A DNA stretch of 64,000 bases from NCBI RefSeq assembly GCF_000002985.6, contig NC_003280.10, positions 13,574,501-13,638,500 of the forward strand, in the 5' to 3' direction. Below the pieces are notes generated by a model. It had not been told where the DNA came from. It was given only the letters and a program-made list of their open reading frames with translations, and made no database searches. Of the stretch, positions 56,640 to 64,000 are shown piece by piece. Source of the stretch: Caenorhabditis elegans (lineage: Eukaryota; Nematoda; Chromadorea; Rhabditida; Rhabditidae). Position 1 is the first letter of the stretch. Each line of letters begins with the position of its first letter. The position numbers and the translations under genes were made by a program.

Positions 56640-56862
56640 CTACTTACCTACATGCCTTCATGCCTACATGCCTACATGCCTACATGCCTACATGCCTACA
56701 TGCCTACATGCCTACATGCCTACATGCCTACATGCCTACATGCCTACATGCCTACATGCCTACATGCCTACATGCCTACATGCCTACATGCCTACATGCC
56801 TACATGCCTACATGAATACATGCCTACATGCCTACATGCCTACATGCCTACATGCCTACAAA
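56640..56862. repeat. (CCTACATG)n 8-bp microsatellite, ~27 units
   Basis: Almost perfect TGCCTACA repeat with one TGAATACA variant near 56815. All plus frames stay open because the unit lacks stops; MPTCLHAY ORFs are artefacts. Confidence 0.95.
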
Positions 56863-57064
56863 AAAGTGAGAAAAAACTAATAGACTCTACGCAGGAATTT
56901 GTCGTAGTCTAGAGGTTGGTGTTAATTCCAGTTATCAGTCAGTTTGTTTAGCATATCAGTTATCGCCTTCAAAGAATTATTAGGTGTTACTGATGAGGTG
57001 ATGCAAGAAACATGAAACGTAAGTTAAACATTAAAAATAACGATGAAAAGCTCATGGTTCATCA

Positions 57065-57765
57065 AGTAAAATTTTTTCCGGCAAATCGGCAAACCGGCAA
57101 ATAGTCGGAATTGAAAATTTCCGGCAAACCGGCAAATCGAAAATTTTTGCAAAATAAAGTGTTCCGGCAAATCGGCAAACCGGCAAATAGTCGGAATTGA
57201 AAATTTCCGACAAATTGGCGGTATTCAAATTTCCATCAAACCGGCAAAACGACAATTTTTGGAAAACAAAGTATTCCGGCAAATCGGCGAACCGGCAAAT
57301 TGTAGCAATTTAAAATTTCTGGCAAATCGGCAAATCGTCAATTTTTGGAAAATGATTTTTTTCGGCAAATCGGCAAATTGTAGCGATTTAAAATTTCTGG
57401 CAAATCGGCAAATTGCCAATTTTTGGAAAATGAATTTTTTCGGCAAAGCGGCAAACCGGCAAATTGTAGCGATTTAAAATTTATGGCAAATTGGCAAACA
57501 GGCAAATTGACAGAATTTAAATTTCCGGCAAACCGGCAAACCAGCAATTTTCCGATTTGTCGAATTTGTCGTGCCGCCCACCCCTGTTGAACCCCAAAAC
57601 GTCGGAGTTCGCACGAAATTACAGAAAATGGGCAATTGGCACGCCATAAAGTTTTCACAAGTGTCCCTCTAATAATCCCTCGAAGCATTTTCGCCAAATC
57701 GGCAAATTGCCGGAATTGAAAATTTCCGGCAAATCGGCAATCCGGCAATACCGGCACCGAAGCAC
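57065..57765. repeat. GGCAAACCGGCAAAT array, last before the TolB-like gene
   Basis: Same family, with variant units containing GACAATTTTTGGAAAA. 57770-58160 has no exon; it includes CTCTGCGTCTCTGTGTCTC (57954-57973), probably promoter of the next gene. Confidence 0.8.
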
Positions 57766-58161
57766 AAAAATTACATCAAATTTTTCAGAGCACACTAAAA
57801 AAGTGTAGTAAGGTATTGCACCATATTATTTTCGATCGGATTTATGTTGATCCTTGGGTATCTTGTGATAACAAAAACTAGCACATGTGATAAGAGAACG
57901 CTCAGAGCAATACATGAGGGAACAACAAGAAAACAGAGCAACAACCTCTTTTTCTCTGCGTCTCTGTGTCTCTACGACTCCGTTGATCTCTTTCCAATCA
58001 AGATCTAGATTATCTGATTTGACCATCTTATGGTGCAACCCATACCTTACTTAGTTAATTTTGTCTCAAACATTTCACATTTCAACGCCGCCTTTTCCAT
58101 GTTCTAATAATCCGCTTAAAATCATAAAATCAACGCTTTTTAAGAGCCACAATCGGCGCAA

Positions 58162-61100
58162 ATGCTCCAGTTGATCAGGATGCTCCAGCGGCTTTTTGTG
58201 CTCATTTTGGTGGTGGCCAGCGTGCTTTCTAGTGAAGATCGGGACTTCAGAATCCGAACGAACCGGGTTTGGGAGGAAGAGGCTCCGGAGAAACAGGTTA
58301 GTTGGTTTTTGACTTAACTTTAAGGCTTAATAAGAAATTAATATCATCATTACTTATATATAAAAAAATATCGTACGTCTGTCTCCTTTGTAGTTTGTAG
58401 TCTGTGTGGCGTCACATATATTTTGGAAAAATTGAGTTTTTGTATTTTGAGGAGAAATTGGTTTGGGGTTAGTAGGGGTATATGGTCGAGGTACTGTAGT
58501 AGGACTGTAGAGGTACTGAAGGAGTACTATAGTTTAGGAAAACTTGAGTTTTGTCTTTTGAAGAGATATTGGTCTGAGGTTAGTGGAGGGATATGGTCGG
58601 GGTAATGTAGTACTGTAGTTTAGGAAAAAATCAGTGTTTGTCTTTTGAAAGGATGCTGGTTTAGGGTTAGTAGGGTGATATGGACACGTTACTGTAGAGG
58701 TACTGTAGAAGTACTGTAGGATTACTGTAGTTTAGGCCCCCACTAACCCTAAACCAATATATTGGTTTAGGGTCAGTGGGGGGATATGGTCAAGAATGTT
58801 TATTTGAATGTTCGTCTTTTGAAGAAATGTCGGTTTGGGGTTTGTGACCCATCGTGGCAAGACCCAAAAGTTTTGGCAGGAAATTCAAATTTTCTGAAAA
58901 CTATTCTGGCGGGAATAAAAATTTTCTGTAAAAATTTTTGGCAGGAATTAAATTTTTCTGAGAAACAAACTTTCTAGAAAAATCTGGAAAGTTCAAGAAT
59001 TTTCTTTAAAAAAATCTGGAAGGTTCTAGAATTTTATAGAAAAATCTGGAAGGTTCTAAAATTTTCTTGAGTTCTAAAATTTTCAACGGCTGGTTAATAA
59101 TAAAAATTTTAAATTTCAGTTCTCCGGACGGTGGCAGGACCTGGAAACAAATCCCTACGACAATGTGGTACATTTCGACGGAGAAACCCATTTGGCCAAT
59201 GTGAAGCAGCTTACGTTCGGCGGGATGAACGCGGAGGGATACTTCAGCTTTGATAATTCCAAGCTAACCCTTCAAGCTACAGGCTACGGTACCGACTGCG
59301 ATCAGATCTACGAGCTCGATCTGAACATCGACCCGAGGCTGCAGACGTTGAGGAGAATCAGTACCGGGCTGGGAGCCACTACGTGCTCGTATTTCTACAA
59401 GGAAGCAGACAATAATCATAGGCTTTATGCTGGAAACTGGTGGAATGTTAAGGTTGATGTGAGTTTGTTTAGCTTATCAGTTGTCGCCTCCAAAGAAGTT
59501 CTAGGTGTTAGCGGCGAGGTGATGCAATGCACATGAAAAGTAGGTAGACTTGGGACTAATCCATAGAAATGCTAATCTTGTAGTTTGTAGTCTAGGCTTC
59601 AGATTGGGATACCTCATAGTGAAAAAAGAAACATTTTTCCGGCAAATCGGCAAGTTGGCCAAAATTGAAATTTCCGGCAAATCGGCAAGTTTGCCAAAAT
59701 TGAAATTTCCGGCAAATCGGCAAATTTACCAAAATTGAAATTTCCGGCAAATCGGCAAATTTACCAAAATTGAAATTTCCGGCAAATCGGCAAATTTTTG
59801 GAATTAAAATTTTCCGGCAAATGGCCAAAATTTTCAAAAAGGCACACTTCAAGTGTTCCCGTCTTTAAAAAAAATCCCTAAAAACTTCCGGCAAATTGAT
59901 ATCCGGCAAACGGCAAATCGACAATTTGCTAAAAATGAAATTTTCCGGCAAATCGGCAAATTTCCGGAATTGAAAATTTACTGCAAATTGGCAAATTGGA
60001 AAATTGCCGGAATTGAAAATTTCGAGCAAATCAGTAAATAGGCAAATTGGCGGAATTGAACATTTACTGCGAAACGGCAAATTGCCGGAATCGATTATTT
60101 CCGGCAAATCTGCAAACTGCTGGAATTGAAATGTCCGGCAAATCGGCAATATGCCGGAATTGATTATTTCCTGCAAATCGGCAAATTGCCAGAATTAAAT
60201 GTTTCCGGCAAATTTGTAATTTGCCGGAAATGAATATATCCGTCAAATGGGCAAGTTGCCGGAAAAAAACACCCAGTCCTGCATTACACTATCACGGTGC
60301 ATCGAGTAAATTTTTCCAGAACACCACCGACGTCTCCAAGACATGCCCACCAAAGCAATGTGCTAATCCGCAAACCGACGAGCTGAAGCATCTCTGCAAT
60401 ACAAGTTACACCTGGGATATTTTCGCAGACTATGATATTTTTAAGGTTAGGATTTTGGTGTTTTTTTGAGTTCTGCTGTACAAATTTATCAAGAAGCCTA
60501 TTTGATTTATAAATTAAATACGCAACAGTTTCTAGAAACATGTCAGATTAATGAACTTCAAATTCCAGGTTGACCGATACGGAAACTTCGTCCAACGCCT
60601 CACCGACTCCCCAGGTTACGACGCTGAAGGTGTAGTCTCGCCGGATGGAACCAAAATCGCATTCACCTCTATCCGATCTGGAGACCTCGAGCTCTACATA
60701 ATGGATATCGATGGGAAGAACTTGATTCAAATCACCAATGAACTTGGCTATGATGGAGGATCCTTCTTCACTCCTGATGGAAAACGGTTGATCTTCCGTG
60801 CCAGCCGTCCAAAGAATGAAACTGAAATCGCAAAGTATAAGAAGCTTCTGTCGTACAATCTAGTGGAGCCAATTGCCATGGAGCTCTTCATAGTTGACAT
60901 CGATGGACAGAACTTACGGAAGATCACGAATCTCGGAGAAGCCAACTGGGCTCCGTATATGTTGAATGACAATAAGCGGATCATTTTCAGCAGTAACTAT
61001 GATACCGCTGCAAATGGATTTGGAGCCTTCAGTTTATACATGGTGAACGACGACGGGACAGGCCTTCAGCAAATCACATTCGGACAGAATCAATTCAACT

Positions 61101-62324
61101 CGTTCGCCATGCAGAGTTACGACGGGAAGAAGCTGGTTTGGGGGTCGAGTAGAAATGGTACGATGTATGAGTTGAACTTGTTCATCGCCGATTGGATCGA
61201 CTATCCGAGTAATACAACGGTTGCTCCGGCTGCTCCAACAGTGACAACAACTACGCCAGGAAGTAAGTGAACCATATTTTTGAGATGCATGCGTATATTT
61301 TACTGGTCTTGCAACGAATGTTGCATCACTTGTAGTTTCTAGTTTGTAGTTTGTAGTTTATAGTTTATAGTATGCATAATGTAGTTCGTAGCTTTAAATT
61401 GTATATTTGCAAACTGTAGTGTGTACATAGTATATCATAGTATATCAATTATACGCAATCGACTTTTATAGATACTACTATGCATGTATTCAGTTTATAA
61501 AATTGGTATTGTAGTTTGTAGTTTCTATATTGTAGTTTGTAGTATTTTTAGTGTAGTTTGTAACATAGCTGTATATCTTCTATCACATAAATATGTGCTA
61601 CTTGAATTGCAGTTTCAGCTTAATTTTTGAATAATGAATTGACTCGTCCATTGAAATACATTAGAAATTTTATAGCTTGTAGTTGATATATTGTAGTTTG
61701 TGGTTTATACTGTTATAGCACCATCAACGGCTGCTCCGGCTGCTCCAACAGTGACAACAACTACGCCAGGAAGTAAGTGAACCATATTTTTGAGATGCAT
61801 GCGTATATTTTACTGGGCTTGCAACGAATGTTGCATCACTTTTAGTTCTAGTTTGTAGTTTGTAGTTTATAGTATGCATTATGTAGTTTCTAGCTTTAAA
61901 AATTTGCAAACTATAGTATATACATTGTACGTAGTATATAAATTGCAGTTTTACGCATTTGACTTTTTTTTTTAATACTACCATGCATTGGTAGTTGGTA
62001 TTGTAGTTTGTAGCCTCGAGATTGTAGTTTATAGTATTTGTAGTGTAGTTTGTAGTATGTGTAGTTTGTAGCATAACTGTATATCCTATCAAAAAAGCAT
62101 GTGCTAGTTGAATTGTAGTAATTGTTGTATTCTAGCGTAATGTTTGAATAATGCTTTGCAATGCATTTACATTAGTACTTACGTTGCAATTATAGTTTGT
62201 AGTTATAGTTTGTAGTTTGTAGTCTGCATAATATAACTTGTATGTTCTAGCAACAACGTCACCATCCGCACACCTATCACTCCTGTCAATGTTCTCACTT
62301 CTTCTAATTGCATGCCTCTACTAA
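58162..62324 (+). CDS. Extracellular TolB/PD40-type beta-propeller protein, probably GPI-anchored, 473 aa
   Basis: Exons 58162-58296, 59120-59458, 60320-60445, 60569-61262, 61719-61772, 62251-62324; all joins are in frame. The signal peptide is in exon 1 (RLFVLILVVASVLS). The body has TolB-like WD40-type repeats: VKQLTFGG...AEGYFSFDNSKL, VSPDGTKIAFTSIRSGDLELYIMD, FTPDGKRLIFRASR, ELFIVDIDGQNLRKIT, NDNKRIIFSSNY, YDGKKLVWGSSRNG. Cysteines (TDCDQ, KTCPPKQC, HLC) fit an extracellular protein. A Thr/Pro linker (APTVTTTTPG, encoded twice) leads to a hydrophobic C-terminal tail (HLSLLSMFSLLLIACLY) typical of a GPI signal. Alternative ends: read-through SK* at 61263, or exon 62393-62418 (WWWSRGG). Function unknown; may equal C. 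elegans C31C9.1 (tag-10) by position. Confidence 0.82.
58430..58790. repeat. TACTGTAG-core repeat in intron 1 of the TolB-like gene
   Basis: About 3.5 units of the 16555-18015 family (AAAATTGAGTTTTTG, GAAGAGATATTGGT, ATATGGTCGGGGTA). 58850-59060 carries CTGGAAGGTTCTA units. Confidence 0.8.
59635..60275. repeat. GGCAAATCGGCAAATTT array in intron 2 of the TolB-like gene
   Basis: About 17 units (TTGAAATTTCCGGCAAATCG); the block 59635-59830 is very regular at 37 bp. Confidence 0.85.
61215..62232. repeat. ~505-bp tandem duplication of an exon end plus intron, with TAGTTTGTAG repeats
   Basis: Copy 1 from about 61228 and copy 2 from about 61733 share GCTGCTCCAACAGTGAC, the same donor GTAAGTGAACC, ATGCATGCGTATATTTTAC and GCAACGAATGTTGCATC. 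TTTGTAGTTTGTAG arrays follow in each intron. Confidence 0.85.
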
Positions 62325-62593
62325 TCTGATTCCGTACTTTTTTGGTAATTTTCCAGTAACACCTGAAATTTACTAGACTCTTTTTATTTCAGAATGGTGG
62401 TGGTCTCGAGGAGGATAATTTTTTTTTTGTTGGTTTTTTATCGATTTTCTTATGTATTTTTATGAATAAAACTGAAAAAAAATGGTTGTATGCGAAAACG
62501 ACTTAAACTCACAAAAAATGTATTGTAAAAATGTAAAATGATCTCGTATAAACAGAAAATATGGGCGAAAATTCAAATAAACACACAAATAAA

Positions 62594-63979
62594 TTAGTTG
62601 AGCACCTCTCGTGCGTTCAAAACTCCGAGCATAGTTCCCTTATTGTACTGCACAATGTTATCGGCGATTTCCGATGCGACACGGAGCTGCGCGTCAATCG
62701 TTGATGCTCCGAGATGTGGTGTCGCAATGACGAGTGGATGATCGATGAGCTCTCTGAACGTTGGTGGTTCTTGCTCAAACACGTCGAATGCTGCTCCCTT
62801 GGCGTGTCCAGCGTTCAGGGATTCCACCAGGTCGACCTCGTTCACAATTCCTCCACGCGCCACGTTGATGATACGGACTCCTTTTTTGCATTTCGCGAGG
62901 GCTGGAAAATGATTAGATAAATAAATTTTGGATTAAATAAAATACTTTTAAAAATGCTTAACTTACTCTCTTTATTGATCAAATTCTCAGTCTGCTTGAT
63001 CAGCGGTACGTGGACCGTAATATAATCGGCCTGTGGCCAAATCTGCTCCAACGAGAGCAGCTCAATGTTCTTCGCCTCAGCCTGCTCCTTCGTGACCATT
63101 GGATCAAATCCAATAACCTTCATTCCAAAGGCCTGAAGCCTGACGGCCACCTCAGATCCAATTCGTCCGAGGCCGAGAACGGCTAGGGTGCGTCCGTAGA
63201 CCTCCTCTCCCATGAAATCCTTGCGGGCCCATTTGCCGGCCTTCATCGATGCGGCGGCTTGTGGAACGTGGCGGGAGAGGGAGAGAATGAGTGTGCACGT
63301 GAGCTCGGCGGCAGAACGGGAGTTGGCTTCTGGAAAAATAAAATTTGAAATATAAACCGGTAAAGTTCTGTTGAAAAATTCTGTTAAAGCCATCCATTTT
63401 TTAGAATAGGCCCGTCCTTCGCCTAGGTCGGCCTGTTTTTGAAGTCATGCGTTTACACGTAGTGTCAGGCTGTCCCATTACGGTTTGATCTACAAAAAAT
63501 GCGGGAATTTTTTGCCCAAAGCGAAATCAGTTGAGAACTCTGCGTCACTTCTTCCTCATTTTTTGTAGATCTACGTAGATCAAACCGAAATGAGACACGT
63601 GCGTTTGGGGAATTCCCCAGCCATGTGACTTTAGAACTTTCAAACCTAAACCCCATTCGTCAAATAACCCTCCCAACTCACGTGGTGTATTCATCACGAG
63701 AATCTTGTTCGCCGATGCGGCTGGCACATCGATATTGTCAACTCCAGTCCCGGCTCTTCCAACAAGCTTCAGCTTCCCAGCTGATGCAGCCAACAGCTCG
63801 GCGGTGATCTTCGTGGCGCTGCGAACAATGACGGCGTCGTGCTGTGGCAAGGTGACGAGAAGCTCGTCCTTCGTCTGCTTCGTCTTCACGGTCACCTCGA
63901 TTCCGTTCTGCTTCAGAATGTCGACACACTCCTGCTCGATGTCGTCGGCGATGAGGACTTTGTTGATTGGGGCGCTCAT
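62594..63979 (-). CDS. D-3-phosphoglycerate dehydrogenase, short form, 322 aa
   Basis: Minus exons 63979-63682, 63329-62967, 62901-62594; all joins are in frame. It oxidises 3-phosphoglycerate to 3-phosphohydroxypyruvate with NAD+, the first step of serine synthesis; cytosolic. Motifs: GRAGTGVDNID, NAD site VLGLGRIGSEV (Gly152/154/157) with the acidic residue in GFDPM, and the catalytic set Arg236 (NVARGG), Glu265 (FEQEPP) and His283 (TPHLGAST). It ends shortly after ALNARE-type LNAREVLN, so the C-terminal ASB and ACT regulatory domains of ~530-aa PHGDHs are absent; feedback control by serine through an ACT domain is not expected. Matches C. elegans C31C9.2 as I remember it. Confidence 0.93.
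63470..63600. repeat. Palindromic TTTGATCTACAAAAAATGCGGG element in phosphoglycerate dehydrogenase intron 1
   Basis: From TTACGGTTTGATCTAC to GTAGATCAAACCGAAATG; a slightly shortened copy of the 34345 family. Confidence 0.8.
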
Positions 63980-64000
63980 TCTGGAAATTGGGAGTATAGT

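Noticed and set aside
56507-56912. Cys/His-rich ORFs reading MPTCLHAY
   Set aside because: An 8-bp repeat without stops is open in several frames; not a metal-binding protein.

Overview
The window reads as a nematode chromosome arm, almost certainly Caenorhabditis and most likely C. elegans. The introns are short with GTAAGT-type donors and TTTTCAG acceptors, some starts sit directly behind an acceptor as in trans-splicing, TTAGGC (the nematode telomere motif) occurs, and AT-rich dispersed repeats are very dense. Several proteins are recognisable: the borealin-like CSC-1, the caspase CSP-1, the N-terminus of mitochondrial ribosomal protein mL37, a tandem array of sigma-like GSTs, and a 3-phosphoglycerate dehydrogenase. 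From memory this gene order fits C. elegans chromosome II (clones Y48E1B, F37B1, C31C9). No database was searched. All exon models were built by hand from splice sites and reading frame.

Layout. 0-11 kb: the 5' part of an mrpl-37-like gene (minus strand), head-to-head with a nine-exon gene for a 700-aa C2H2/CaRF-like DNA-binding protein whose introns carry phased A/T tracts and foldback repeats. 11-14.5 kb: a membrane-anchored nucleotide-diphospho-sugar transferase-like gene. 14.5-19.3 kb: two related C-type lectin genes (minus). 20.5-22 kb: a five-exon nematode F-box-associated-like gene (minus), one of whose introns is mostly a MITE. 22.4-23.4 kb: csc-1. 24.2-25.4 kb: a 45-bp minisatellite that stays open in one frame. 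26.2-30.6 kb: csp-1. 30.6-33.6 kb: repeats only. 33.7-56.4 kb: ten GST loci, nine on the minus strand and one inverted fragment; eight look intact or nearly so and two are pseudogenes. The array is interrupted at 43.9-47.9 kb by two head-to-tail copies of an unidentified mobile element. 58.2-62.4 kb: a secreted or GPI-anchored TolB-like beta-propeller protein. 62.6-64 kb: phosphoglycerate dehydrogenase (minus).

How the genes relate. The GSTs form one detoxification paralogue array. Several share an upstream block containing a SKN-1-type TTGTCAT site, and family-specific GGCAAATTGCCGG repeat arrays lie in introns and spacers between them, a plausible substrate for unequal exchange. The other genes (chromosome passenger complex, caspase, lectins, serine synthesis) are unrelated neighbours; no operon is claimed.

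Notable observations: a csp-1 intron whose obligatory 3' end reads CGG instead of CAG just after the catalytic cysteine; tandem exon duplications in csp-1, csc-1 and the TolB-like gene; a GST lacking exactly 12 residues of its glutathione-binding loop; and a foldback whose inner ends are TTAGGC-rich, bringing with it a duplicated exon start.
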